Positions 46,192-57,355 of a stretch of DNA of 64,000 nucleotides are shown here, one piece after another. The stretch is from Macroventuria anomochaeta. Taxonomy: Eukaryota > Ascomycota > Dothideomycetes > Pleosporales > Didymellaceae. The DNA lies in contig NW_022985388.1 in assembly GCF_010093625.1 (NCBI RefSeq), positions 186,001-250,000 of the forward strand. The letters run 5' to 3'. Each line of letters starts with the position of its first letter. Positions within the stretch are counted from its first letter, which is position 1. A program made the translations under genes and the position numbers. The notes below the pieces were generated by a model that was not told the origin of the DNA, ran no database searches, and saw only the letters and a list, made by a program, of their open reading frames with translations.

Positions 46192-46789
46192 ATGTGATGG
46201 TGTGAAGGAGGAGTTAGAAAAGCAGCATGTACTGCATATTGAAAGATTCATGTAGTTTGAGCATATTTGAAATGAAAGCATAGCGTTATATACAGATCCG
46301 CCAAGCTGAGAGCTCCGTCAACGTTGTCCTCGTGTGTGCCCATGAACATGCTCATTTTGCCATTGATGCCATGTATGACTATCGTCAAGCACTATCGTCA
46401 AGCACTATCGTCAAACACTATCGTCAAACACCGCACCACACCTCCGTGGATGGTGTTCAGTACCCCATAGCTTGGCGGTGAACTCCGCAACCTCCCTACG
46501 CCTACTACATCGATTCCATCAGCGCACGCCCACACAACCATCGATACGCCTGATCTTCATCATATTTCCAATCAGCTAACCTCCGCGATCCATCTGGAGT
46601 GCCCAAACGCTTGTGCAGCGCCCTCAACAGCCCCTGAGCACGCTCGCGCTCTCTACCGCGGCCGCCAGCTCTCCGCCAGCTCTCCGCAAGCATCACGCGC
46701 TTTCGGCCCGCCAACACGTCCTTGAGCGCGACAACCACGACGACACATCCAGCCATTGCGCGCACCCAATCCCCCCACCAACCGCCAAC
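46192..46789. other. Intergenic between GCN1 and ADA1
   Basis: This holds the GCN1 3' region and the ADA1 promoter. A 13-base tandem repeat lies at 46378-46429. The ADA1 frame stays open upstream to 46613 but without conserved content. Confidence 0.4.
46378..46429 (+). repeat. 13-base tandem repeat, four units
   Basis: The unit is ACTATCGTCAAGC. The first two copies are identical; the last two carry AAC in place of AGC. It is a simple minisatellite in a non-coding spacer. Confidence 0.9.
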
Positions 46790-48236
46790 ATGGCGACAAT
46801 ACAGCCCAATGACACGAACATGGCCAACGCCGGCACCCTCCCCTTCTCCAGCATCCCCGACCTCGACCCTCCGCTCGCACTGAAGAAGCCCACCGCCCCA
46901 CGCACACCGCGCATCGACGTCGAACCGCTGTACTCGGCCGTAAAAGGCGCAACCAGCGATGTAGACTGGACTACATACAAGACCAGCCTCACACAATTCC
47001 TCCTGGGCAACCTCAATCAGGAAGAGTTGAGCTTCAAGCTGGGCAAGATCCTCAACACTGCCGTTCTAGAACACGCACACAACACATTAGTCGCAGCCAT
47101 CTACGCAAATATATGGCGCGATGCGCCCGAGGCAGGGATTGCGAGTTGGGTGTCGAGCACGGATAAGCCCTCCAGTAGCACAGTCAAAGGGCAAGGGGAT
47201 GAGAGTGAGAAGAGACTGAAGTATGAAGTCATGCAACTGTCGAGACGCGAGAGGAAGAGGTTGAAGACTATACCTGCTGCCGAGGCTGCGGTCGTAGACG
47301 GACAGGACGGGTTAGGCGCGGGGACAGGCGCAATGGGCCCGGTGAACGAGTTAGTTGAGATGAAGAGGGGAAAACAGCCTGAGATTGGTCCTGTTGGAAC
47401 AGCCGGCGGCTACAAAACCAGTACGTATATGCATCTCCTGCCACCAGCGTATCCAACATCCTGTTTCGCTTTGCAGAAGTACACCTTGCTTACGTGTATG
47501 ACCAGACTGGGATCTCGAGATCCGCAAACGCTACACCGCCCCCCTCTTCAGCGAAACCCACGAGTTCCCCACATCCTCCTCCATCTCCGCCCGCCTGCTG
47601 CCCAGCTGCTACGAATTCGGTCTCCCCCAAGGCCACACGCCCGACTGTCCCGACCTCATGAACCTCGCGACCGAGACCTACATCAAAGAAGCGCTAGCTT
47701 CCTTCCTCGGCAAGGTCGCCGTGAATGGGAACGGGTACGTGCGGACGGGTGCGTTTAAGAAGAGAGTTGAGCGGGAGGAACGGGCGGCGGAAAGGGGCGA
47801 GATGGTGCGGGATGCGAAGGGGGAGTTGCCTGTTGAGCAGGAAGAACGACGAAAACGGAAACTGCTATGCATGGAGGACCTGCGTTTGGCGCTACAACTC
47901 GGTGATGGATATCTTGGGCAAACACCCATCATTGCTGGCAACATCACGAACTCGACATTCCTCGATGTGCCAGGGATAGAGGACATCTACCCTTCCCCAC
48001 AGAAGAAGAAGACGGAGAGAACGAACGGGATTATCAACGGTATTGGGCAGGACAAGAGCGGTTTGGCGAAGTGGCTTGATGAGGGCATCACGGTGGAATT
48101 CAAATCCGATGGGGAATGGGAGAAGATGCAGGTCGACGGGGATGATGAGATGGCGAACTGGAATGGAGGGAGTGTGGGGGATGTTGGCGAGCTGGATGGC
48201 GCGTTGGACGATGTGCTGAACTTAGGGGACCTGTAG
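46790..48236 (+). CDS. ADA1: SAGA complex subunit Ada1/Hfi1 (SAGA-Tad1 family)
   Basis: Exons 46790-47420 and 47506-48236 with an 85-base intron give 453 residues. The start MATIQPNDTNMAN is preceded by a good context (GCCAACATGG). The N-terminal part carries RIDVEPLYSAVKGA and WTTYKTSLTQFLLGNLNQEE, the histone-fold-adjacent helix typical of Tad1 proteins. The intron is placed so that YKTN joins WDLEIRKRYTAPLFSETHEF, a strongly conserved Ada1 motif. GLPQGHTPDCPDLMNLATET and YIKEALASFLGK follow, the second conserved block. Ada1 is needed for the integrity of the SAGA coactivator (histone acetylation and TBP delivery) in the nucleus. An acceptor at 47476 would give another frame and loses the conserved motif, so it was not chosen. 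Confidence 0.92.
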
Positions 48237-48898
48237 CTGCCGCAGGCGCTGCGAGGGGGTTGAGGTTGTTTTGGGCGTCTCGGTCTTGGGACCACTTTTG
48301 TGGTATTGCATGGGAGGTGTTTAGCATTTTGTTTCTACGAGGCGTTTGGGTGGGTTGGGACGATACCCTTGGGATGGGGGCTGTGGCGTTATTTTGACTA
48401 CGGACTTGAGCATGGAGGGCTGTCAGAGCCCGATTGACAAATTCGGAGATGGTACACTGTGAGAAGTCCGTTGATACGTTGTTCGATGGAAAGGAATGAA
48501 TGGTCAATAATAGTGTCCTTGTGCCTTACATCTAGGTATCAGATAATGGTATACACTGCTTGGATGTCCTGGCGTTCGAGGGAAGACTAGAGTTTCATTG
48601 TGGAGCTGACGAAAGCAATTCGAACTGTCATGCTAGGCCATTCCAGTCTTTTACAACGCAGCTACTGTAGAGGTATGTATAAGTATACATCGCTACGAGA
48701 ATCCAAGACTAGAGAGCTGGTTAGGGTGCTGCTAGCGTAGAGAGTGCATCACAACGTAATCGCATGTTTCGAGAGGTTTTCGATGCTATTCTGGCCAGCA
48801 CAATCCTTGTCTTCAAGGCGCAGACGAGTTGTATTGGCTCCGAAAAGGATGGCGTATGCTGGATCTTACCTGAGATTGTGGGTGCGTAGTGCCGGGGG
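48237..48898. other. Intergenic, no gene recognised
   Basis: This is the ADA1 3' region. A 61-codon frame at 48744-48929 is in a different register from the helicase-like fragment that follows and has no recognisable content. Confidence 0.35.
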
Positions 48899-48997
48899 AA
48901 GAGGGATCGTGCGTGGTTGGGGTCTTTGAAGACATATGTGGAGAAGTGGGAGAAAGATGAGAGGATTAGGGAGAGGGCGGGTAGAAAGGCAGAGTGA
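48899..48997 (+). pseudogene. Fragment duplicating the C-terminus of the DHX helicase
   Basis: Thirty-two codons plus a stop read KRDRAWLGSLKTYVEKWEKD and then ERIRERAGRKAE. This closely matches the last residues of the helicase at 32940 (EREWVGILVGVFVERWEKDE, then RVRERAGGKAK), including the position of the stop. The copy is on the opposite strand about 14 kb away. An in-frame TAG lies just upstream, though it could be read as an intron acceptor. Nothing else of the helicase is found here. Confidence 0.7.
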
Positions 48998-49074
48998 AGG
49001 TTTGGTGGGGTGTGAGATGGCAGTGGAATGAGCGAGTGGATGAGATTATTCCGGGGTTTCCGGCATTTCCGCTC

Positions 49075-49897
49075 TCATTGACGGAGTACCTTATTCATAG
49101 CGTTCGAGTAGACTCTGGATTTCAAAATGACTGCCTCAAATAGTCTTGGAGCAGTCCTGTCCTTGGTGTTCTTGGCCTCAAAGAGCTTGCTGAACACACT
49201 TGCATTGGCTTCGTCGGTGCACAGAACAGATTCTGAGGATTCAATGACATGCGCTCGGCGAAGATGTTGAGTATCAGGAGCAATGTTCCGAAGCAAAGTC
49301 TCGTGTTTGCGCAGTTTCCGCTGAATCTCGGACGTTAAGCGCCTAACGAAGGTGTCAATGTAACCGCTTGATGTCTTGTTTGCTTCAGGAATCGGGACCC
49401 ACATTTGCAACAGACCAACAACTACACTGATTGCTCCTTGTTGAACTTGAAGCTGATGCGACAGCTCTTCGACCTCGTGCTCACTCCACAGCGTCTGAAA
49501 TTTCATCTTCCAGGAGCCCTTATTTATGTCAAGGACTCCTTTGGTGATAGTCTGCATATATTCATCGAGCCATGTCGACAATACCAAGCACGCTGTCAAT
49601 GCCATGTCGAACGCCTCGAGGATATCGGGTCTGTTTTGTAGCACGTCCGTATCTTCTAGCAAGAGGTGTTGGATTTGCGAAAGCGAAGCACTCATAAGCT
49701 TGAGCTGTGAGCATAGCGACGACACGGTGGAAGGTGCGAGCTTCCACGCGTTGCGAATGTCATTGGAAGTCTTTGTGGCGCTGACGCAGGCCGTCGTATT
49801 CGAAGCTATGTAGCGGTTAGTGTTACCGCACTTGCCCTGAGCTGCAACGACTGTGATGGGTACGCACTATGGTCGCAGTGATCGATAAAAGGTCCAT
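49075..49897 (-). CDS. PigL_N / STAND N-terminal-domain-like protein
   Basis: Proposed exons are 49864-49897 and 49075-49805 (58-base intron with a ctaac branch site), 254 residues. The start MDLLSITATIV matches the MDPLSIT(A/T)-type opening of the fungal N-terminal helical domain found on STAND/NLR-like proteins and on azaphilone-cluster protein L (PigL_N). The body is helical: SLCSQLKLMSASLSQIQHLL, FDMALTACLVLSTWLDEYM, LSHQLQVQQGAISVVVGLLQ. Here the domain ends without a NACHT, ankyrin or effector part. It could be a stand-alone signalling domain or the reduced relic of a larger protein. The donor (gtaccc) is weak; a better gtgcgt three bases earlier breaks the frame. Confidence 0.6.
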
Positions 49898-50451
49898 TAA
49901 CCGTCGTTCGCGCACCAGCTATTGCACTCGCAATAACGGAAATTCGAAAGGGTGTTACTAAGAACACCCGCAAGGCTCCAGGCCCGCGAATGAAGTTATG
50001 GAGGCGCTGCAGGGCTCAACTACAGCCTCATCAGGCAGCTCTGGCTGTTCATTTGTGGACTTCAGACAGCGTCTCTCGACCCATGAAAGCGCGCTTCTTC
50101 CTCTGCTTTTAGATGACAATCGTGAGCTCAAATGTAAGACATGAAGGTGGACGTGACAGAGGAAAGGAATATGAGTAATTATGGTATAAATTGTGATTGC
50201 ATTAGGGTATTTCGAACCTTATTTGACTCCATCACACACCGGCTGACGTGTACGCAAGTACCTCTGGCACATCTCCAAGCTAGAAAAGACGTCGCGGCTC
50301 GTTGCTGAAAGCACGGGCCGACCTCCTGACTTGAACCATTTCGTCCTTCCTTTCGTCCTCGGCGAGCTCAACCAAGGAAGTGGTTCGGTCGTGTCTTCAG
50401 TGCCATTCAAGGTAGCATTTCGTAGGGCCTTCTCCGAAATATGCCTTCTGC
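49898..50451. other. Intergenic, nothing recognised
   Basis: This lies between the PigL_N-like gene's start and the 3' end of the RRM gene. Only short shadow frames are present. Confidence 0.4.
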
Positions 50452-51462
50452 TCAGCCAAGGACCCTTGGGCCGCTCTGCTTGCCCTTCTTCTGTACTCCT
50501 CGCGGGATGAACGGCAGCGTGGCTGTCATCGCAGGCGCAGCAGTGACCGTGCTCGTCTTGTTCCCGCCGCTGTTCTTGTTCTTGTTGTTCTTGTTGTTCT
50601 GCCCGTATTTTCCATGCTTGTCATCCTTCTTCGTTACAGCCTTGACTTCCGACGTCGCTCGCTTGATCAACACAGGGTGGCTACCGATGTACTTGCCGTT
50701 CATCTCCTTGGCTGCGCGGAAGTAGTCATCGGTATCGGCGAAGCTCACGAAGCCATAACTTTTGCTCTTCGTTGAGCGCTTGTCGCGCACGACGCGGGCT
50801 TTCGACAAGGAGGGGTATTTCGAAAATGCCTTTAAGAGTGAATCATCTGTGACTTCGCCAGCCAAGTTACCAATAAACAGTCGTGGGTGCAGTGGATTCC
50901 ACTCGAGCAAAGTCTCATCCTCCCAGTGCTTGCCGCCACCTTCTCGAATGACCGTCTTCTTCTTGCCGTCTGCAGTGGTTCCAGCGTCGGCATCTGTTGC
51001 TGAAGCTTGGGCGGTACCAACATTCGCGTTTCCGCTCTTCTTGATGTTTGCGTCGTCTCTGTGGTATGCGCTGTTCCACTCAGCTATGCGTGCCTCTTCT
51101 TCAGGGTCGTATGTGCCACCAGCACCGCGGTTCATCGTAGCGGCGGCAGACGGGTATGACGCGGCTGGGGCACCTGCAGCATAGGCTGGATATGAGTAGC
51201 TGTTGTAAGTATTGCTGGTCGGGTACGCGGAAGCTTGGTAGGGAGCGCTCACAGTGGCTTGTGGGTACATAGCCGGTGCAGCAGACACCTGCGGCGGAGG
51301 GTGCGCTACCACTGAGCGCGGTGTGAAACCAGCAAACATCGTGGAGTTTGCCTGCGGCCTTGCGCCAGCATTGCTTGGTCGTGAAGGCGGCGCAGAGTAT
51401 GTCGTGGGCGGCGGTCGTGCTGGGAGCGAGTGGTGCGGTTGCAAGTTAGGGTTGTTTGCCAT
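50452..51462 (-). CDS. RRM RNA-binding protein, RBM42-like
   Basis: A single exon of 336 residues starting MANNPNLQPHHSLPARPPP. The first 115 residues are Pro/Ala/Ser/Tyr-rich and probably disordered. A charged segment with EEEARIAEWNSAYH follows, then one RNA-recognition motif at about 194-270 with RNP2 LFIGNL (195-200) and RNP1 KSYGFVSF (234-241). The lead-in WNPLHPRLFIGNL and the helix KEMNGKYIGSHPVLIKRA are characteristic of RBM42 orthologues. The C-terminus is basic with an Asn/Lys repeat (GQNNKNNKNKNSGG). RBM42 proteins are nuclear RNA-binding factors linked to splicing and stress; the role in fungi is not established. Orthology is recognised from the RRM wording. Confidence 0.9.
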   Translation of the reverse strand: MANNPNLQPHHSLPARPPPTTYSAPPSRPSNAGARPQANSTMFAGFTPRSVVAHPPPQVSAAPAMYPQATVSAPYQASAYPTSNTYNSYSYPAYAAGAPAASYPSAAATMNRGAGGTYDPEEEARIAEWNSAYHRDDANIKKSGNANVGTAQASATDADAGTTADGKKKTVIREGGGKHWEDETLLEWNPLHPRLFIGNLAGEVTDDSLLKAFSKYPSLSKARVVRDKRSTKSKSYGFVSFADTDDYFRAAKEMNGKYIGSHPVLIKRATSEVKAVTKKDDKHGKYGQNNKNNKNKNSGGNKTSTVTAAPAMTATLPFIPRGVQKKGKQSGPRVLG

Positions 51463-52689
51463 CGTGAATGTGTGAAGGGCGTGTCGCAGCAGCCGGTGGT
51501 CTGATTGGGATAATACTACAGGTTACACGACTCAGTGGAGGGGGTGTATGTTGATTGTCGGCCGGGAAGGCGTGCAGTCTGGATGCGGCGAAGATTTCAA
51601 GTGAGTCTGTCACGCGCAAGTCAAAGCTTAGAGGTTGGTGACGTGCGGCGGCTGTTTGCTCAGCAGTTGTGGGTGGGGAGCCAGGCGCTCGGGCCGTGGG
51701 GTGGATGAAGGCTGGTGAATGTGCTGTTGGTGGATCCCTTTGTGGTGGTTAATGCCGCACTTGTTGCGCAGACTTCAAATGAGGCTGAGTTGCAGATGCT
51801 GACTACGCAGGCGACGGCAACGAGTCTTTCCTAACGCGTCCGTCAAAGCGCGGCCACCACGGTGCAACGCCCGGTCCAGGTCCGGTCGGCTTTTGAGCGA
51901 AGCAGAGTGGGATGGCGGACCGGGTGCAATAGCAATGAGTAATTATCACCGGTTGCATTGAATTGCACTGATTTGGGCGACTTGTTGAGCTCAAGATCGT
52001 GTCGTCCACGTGACGTCCACCGACGGCCGCACCTTCCTTACAAGCAGCACCAAGCAGCAAGCTCGAGCACGAGCAAACAACAACAGCGCATGGATTGTTG
52101 ACCGGATTACACACGAGCGCCGTGACGTCTAACAATCATTGCTGCAACCGTCTCTACAAACGGCCAGCCTTCGGCGGACTTAGCGGCTGCTCAACAATCC
52201 CTGTTCGCTGGTGCCCCTCTTTCCGTTGGCTGTTGTTAGGGCTGAAATGGAGGGGCTGTCGCAGCAACTGTATCAGAGTATTCTTGGAGCTTTTTCCGCG
52301 GGTGGCCGCCGGAGGAATAGCTTCACAAGCTGTAGACGGTAAAATTAAACCCTGATACAGTGCTTGTGTTGGAGTATCGGCGCAATGGCCGCGGCCGAAG
52401 CCATTCTCCGTTGCTGAGATTAGAAAGATTCTTTCAGCACATCGCCCAGTTGACATCACCTCTGCCCCACGCCGCCAGTGCCGCTACCACACCCAGTTCC
52501 ACTTGCTTCCGGCTCGGAGACGCAGAATCTACTTATTCAAACAACCCCCACCACCTCTCACCACTTGTCCTCCATCAACCTTCAATTGCTCTGAATTGCT
52601 GCGCGCCAGGTCGTTGCAGCTCTACCCCGCTATAGTCTTCAGACACCCCTCACTCAACAACCCACTTCCACAACACCCAGATCGCAAAC
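51463..52689. promoter_or_regulatory. Divergent region with pyrimidine-rich leader of GND1
   Basis: About 1.2 kb separates the RRM gene (minus) and the 6PGDH gene (plus). The last 190 bases before 52690 are strongly C/T/A-rich and poor in G, the usual look of a highly expressed fungal 5' leader. No other gene was found. Confidence 0.5.
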
Positions 52690-54428
52690 ATGTCTGAGGC
52701 CGTCGGTGACTTTGGTTTGATCGGTTTGGCCGTAGGTGCTCTCCAATGCTACAAGCAATGCACGGAGAATTAGCTGCTCACATTCGATATCCAGGTCATG
52801 GGTCAGAACCTGATCCTCAACGCGTAAGCACTACATAGCTCAACCATCTGCGAGCATAGCTAACGACAAGCAGTGCTGACCACGGTTTCACCGTTGTTGC
52901 CTTCAACCGAACGTATGCAGCTCCCTGACACTGTTTATGAGCGCGAATTGACACAACTGCAGTGTTGCTAAGGTTGACCGTTTCTTGAACGATGGTAAGG
53001 CTGACGCGCAGTTGAATCAGAGCTCAGAACTGACGTCGAACAGAGGCTAAGGGCAAGTCTATCGTTGGTGCTCACTCTATCAAGGAGTTCTGCGCCAAGC
53101 TCAAGAAGCCCCGCCGCATGATGATGCTCGTCATGGCTGGAAAGCCCGTTGATGACTTCATTGAGCTCCTCCTGAACGAGGGTGGCATTGAGGAGGGCGA
53201 CATCATCATCGACGGTGGTAACTCCCACTACCCCGACACAAACCGCCGTACCAAGTACCTCGCACAGAAGGGTATCCGCTTCGTCGGTACCGGTGTCTCT
53301 GGTGGTGAGGAGGGTGCCCGCTACGGTCCCTCCATCATGCCTGGTGGTAACGAGGAGGCCTGGCCATACATCAAGGTAAGACAATCGTAAAATCTGCGTA
53401 GAGCGTATCTGACAGTACAACAGGATGTCCTCCAGTCCATCTCCGCCAAGTCTGATGGCGAGGCCTGCTGCCAGTGGGTCGGTGATGAGGGTGCTGGTCA
53501 CTACGTCAAGATGGTCCACAACGGTATTGAGTACGGTGACATGCAGTTGATCTGCGAGGCCTACGACATCATGAAGCGCGGTCTTGGTCTCAGCAACAAG
53601 GAGATTGGTGACGTCTTCGCCAAGTGGAACACCGGTGTCCTCGACTCTTTCCTCATTGAAATCACCCGCGACATCATGTACAAGAACGACGAGGACGGTG
53701 TTGCCATCGTCGAGAAGATCATGGACTCTGCTGGACAGAAGGGTACCGGCAAGTGGACCGCTATCAACGCTCTTGATCTCGGTATGCCCGTTACTCTTAT
53801 CGGAGAGGCCGTCTTCGCCCGCTGCCTGTCCTCGCTTAAGGCTGAGCGTGGCCGTGCTGCTGGTCTCCTCGACGGACCCAGCCCTAGCTTCTCTGGCGAC
53901 AAGCAGGCTTTCATCGACAACCTTGAGCAGGCTCTCTACGCCTCCAAGATCATCTCGTATGCTCAGGGTTTCATGCTGATCCAGAACGCCGCCAAGGAGT
54001 ACAACTGGAAGCTCAACAAGCCTGAGATTGCCCTCATGTGGCGCGGTGGATGCATCATCCGCTCCGTTTTCTTGAAGGACATCACCAAGGCCTACCGTGC
54101 CAACCCCGACCTCGAGAACCTGCTCTTCGATGACTTCTTCAACAAGGCTATCCACAAGGCTCAGGCCGGCTGGAGAGACGTTGTCTCCAAGGGCGCTCTC
54201 TGGGGTATCCCCACACCCGCTTTCAGCACCGCGCTCAGCTTCTACGACGGTTACCGCGCCAAGGACCTGCCCGCCAACCTGTTGCAGGCCCAGCGTGACT
54301 ATTTCGGTGCCCACACCTTCCGCATCAAGCCCGAATACGCCAACGAGCAGTACAAGGAGGGCCAGGACATCCACGTCAACTGGACAGGAAGGGGTGGCAA
54401 CGTTTCTGCCTCCACCTACAACGCTTAA
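52690..54428 (+). CDS. GND1: 6-phosphogluconate dehydrogenase, decarboxylating
   Basis: Exons 52690-52731, 52795-52823, 52874-52912, 52963-52994, 53044-53375 and 53424-54428 close exactly to 492 residues, the family's usual length. Four introns crowd into the first 350 bases and two exons are only 29 and 32 bases. The start MSEAVGDFGLIGLAVMGQNL gives the NADP-binding GxGxxG-type loop (GLAVMG). Further motifs are VAFNRTVAKVDRFL, GGNSHYPDTNRR, VGTGVSGGEEGARYGPSIMP (substrate loop) and GAGHYVKMVHNGIEYGDMQL with the catalytic lysine. The C-terminus carries AQRDYFGAHTFRI. The enzyme converts 6-phosphogluconate to ribulose 5-phosphate with NADPH and CO2 release in the cytosolic pentose phosphate pathway. 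Strong codon bias suggests high expression. Confidence 0.97.
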
Positions 54429-54961
54429 TTTGATGACTATACCAGGATTGATAGAGGGAAGCACGGCGCTGCTTGAAATTTGGGCATGAAAAATGATGGA
54501 TACGATGTAAATGACAGTTCGAATCCAGAATGAAATTGATTTGCGTACTTTGAATCTACTATCTCATGCCTCACCAGTGGCCTTGACTAAAAAGAGACAG
54601 TTGTTATTTGCGACAGAGAACGTGATATCATTTGGCCAACGCGGATCGCTGGCTGTAGGGTCTTGGCGGTAACGGCCGCCAAAGCGCACCAGAAACACAT
54701 ACACCTGCACGCGCTGCAGGCCCCCGCTTGCACCTCACCTTTGTGTTTGCTCGCGTGCACGTTATTGCCGTCTTCTTCTTGTCGCTCCTTTGCGTTTCCT
54801 TTTGCGCATTGCTCGCTTTCTTGGCGCTCGGTTTGTCTGTGCACTGGACAAGCTGCTCCGAGGTCGACTGTCCGGAACACACGGTGGGGCTAGGAGATAA
54901 CGTCTAGGCGCATAGCAGTCGCAAGAGAACAGGGAAGGCTGCTCGAGCCTCAGCAACGACC
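54429..54961. other. Intergenic between GND1 and LSM12
   Basis: This is the GND1 3' region and LSM12 promoter. Short frames on both strands lack coding character. Confidence 0.4.
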
Positions 54962-55775
54962 ATGGCAGACACTAAGCGCCAGAGCATGGTGGGAAAGGTT
55001 GCTACTCCCAACCTGAAGGCTGGTGGGGGTGCCAGTAAGGATGTTGGTGATGCGGATTCGAACTTATACAAGGCCGTTGGGTCACGGCATGTCCCCTTGC
55101 TTAAGCTATACAGCCTCAGGGCTGTAAGCAATTTGGCACAGCAAGGCTAATACTGCACAGTATCAAGATTACATGCGCGCCTAACAATAACGTCCTCGAA
55201 GGCACTCTCTTCACGGCCTGTAACACCACAAACGCAATCGCTATCAACACCGCTCCTGCTCCGCCAAACCCCTCCGCTTCGCTCTTCTCGCAACCCGGCG
55301 ACTACCACATCATCCCCTTCGCACACATACTGTCCTTCGAGATCATTGGGCTCGGTGAACGAGCACCAGAGCCAAACGCAGGGTTCGATGGCGCAATCCC
55401 AAGCATCGCGAAGGTCGACATGGCAGCGCTGATGGCAAGAGAGGAGCAAACGATCCGTGAGATGAAGAAGAAGGATGCACAAAAGGGCAAGGGCGTCAGC
55501 AGAGAGGCGCAGGAGATATTCGATACACTCGCCAGGACGTACGTTCCCACAGAATCTATGGACGACGTGCGTTTGGCTGACTAGGATACAGACTCCCAAC
55601 AAGATGGGCAGACAATCAGATTGTCGTTAACGATGCAGTTCTTGTCCAACCTCCGTACACATTGGACAGCATTAGGGCGCCGGCTGGCAAGGAGCAGAGC
55701 GTAGTACAGGTGAAGAAGATCATCGAGCGTTACTACCAGAAGAAGGCCACAGCCACACCGCGCAAAGGTGGTTAA
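54962..55775 (+). CDS. LSM12: Lsm12-like protein (LSM plus anticodon-binding-like domain)
   Basis: Exons 54962-55080, 55161-55538 and 55592-55775 give 226 residues. The first exon (MADTKRQSMVGKVATPNLKA to LYKAVG) is joined to IKITCAPNNNVLEGTLFTAC, an Sm-like strand pattern, by an 80-base intron with an unusual donor (gtcacg). The second half has the anticodon-binding-like domain: IAKVDMAALMAREEQTIREM, GKGVSREAQEIFDTLART, then across a 53-base intron LPTRWADNQIVVNDAVLVQP and QVKKIIERYYQKK. The gene order of motifs is that of eukaryotic Lsm12, which binds Pbp1/ataxin-2 and RNA in the cytoplasm. The second junction restores the conserved LPTRW motif, supporting the model. Confidence 0.88.
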
Positions 55776-57355
55776 GTCAAGCCTGAGCAGAGGCCGCGGC
55801 GAAGGCTGGCAAAAGAGCCAAGGTACCCGCACACCCGCGTGGAAGAGCAGAGGGCAGTTCTAAGAGCAGCTTCGATCTTTCACGAAACGGAGAGTATTGT
55901 GCGAGGGTGGCTGTTGCCATAACACGAGGGACAGAAGTAACATCCAGCACGCATGAGGTGGACATATCCAACGACTTCGACAAGTATGAAGGTTGACAGG
56001 AGAATACCAAACACGAAGTCCAGACGTCTCAATTGTGCGGCTCTTACTTGCACTGATCACCACGCAAGTCATCGTACCCCATTTGGCGAAATAATCTGAT
56101 ACTTTAAATTGTTTGTTTGAGTTGCTTACATTTGGTTAAGGCGCCTAAACAGACATAGAGCCAGCCCGTTGCAATAAGTTCACGTAGGGTGGGTTGTGCA
56201 TTTACTTTGTTGATAACCTGCACTCAGCCTCGTCACAGCGCGGGCCCGGTGCAGCTGGTTGTCTATGATATCACTGCCTGCAATCCTGAGGGCAATGCAT
56301 GACCTGAACATGCTAATTAAATGCAGAGCCGAGAACGCCGTGTCATGAGCCTCAGGAAGAAAGAACGAGGCACATTGCGTCTTGTGCAGTGTTGGTTGGT
56401 TAGACTTGTACCCCGCAGAATAAGGCTGACAACCATAGCCACCTTCCACATTGCGAGCTTTGTGCGATGCACCCGCCTTTGATTGTACGTAGTCACCAGA
56501 CGTTGACCAGTGCAATCCTTTGGTCGTCTCCTTGGCATAGTAGCTGCGCCACCAGAGGTATTTGATCTAAGATTAAATGTCCGTGGCTTGACTTGACTGG
56601 AAGGTTCCTCGTCATAGTCTTTCCATTATTCTACGTCGAAAGGCTACCATCGACAAGGCTGTCGCTTTCTCAGGCCGGAATTAAGCCAGGTCACCAACAG
56701 CCCACGCTCGCGCTTTACACAGTCAAGATCCTGTATTCAGGCTCATGAAATACAATAGAGCCTTTCCAAGGCTCTATTACCAGACGTCAATTCTGCCAGC
56801 CAAAGAGATGTGTACGGGCGTACCTTTGTAGTGGAGCTTCTTGTTGCGCACTTCGCGCTTAATCACCCTTATCGACGGTGTGTCCTCTTATCGAGTCAGC
56901 CACAGCTTGCAGCACTGGGAACTTCAAAGCTTACGTATGAGAAGCAGACATCCGGAATATCACCATGAGCTTGATTGCGCTCTCGACGATCAGAAGCTGC
57001 TAATCGGATGAGCTTCACTGGAACGTCGTTAAAAGACCGTCAAGGCTTACCGGGCGCCCAGCTAAACGAGCTTTTCTGTCGAGCCCAGCAGACACACAGC
57101 GGCTATTAGGCCAAACAAAAAGCAGTGCAGCATACCCCTACCAGGACTCGGTCTCAGCCCCTTGGGTGTGAACCTTGCAGACAGCGCTAGGGCCTTCTTT
57201 GCGAAAGTTGTAGCGGAAATGCTGAGTTATACTTGGGCGCCACCTCTCGACTACGTACGAGAGTCATTCTTCTCAGCCTCTAGGCCCTAAGTACTTCCCA
57301 ACATTCAACGAAGAACCACCGGAATCCCACAGTAGGTTCGCCGCACCTCCTAGTC
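55776..57355. other. Intergenic, 1.6 kb, nothing recognised
   Basis: Open frames are short and mostly on the minus strand, with no family resemblance. A near-palindrome AGAGCCTTTCCAAGGCTCT lies at about 56757. This should include the HET gene's promoter. Confidence 0.4.

Noticed and set aside
46378..46429. Regular short repeats suggesting a CRISPR-like array
   Set aside because: The units are adjacent with no spacers and the context is a fungal intergenic region; it is a plain minisatellite.
52968..54464. A 498-codon open frame on the strand opposite the 6PGDH gene
   Set aside because: It is a mirror of the strongly biased codons of GND1: long antisense frames arise when third positions are mostly C or G. 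It has no recognisable domain and runs across the GND1 intron.
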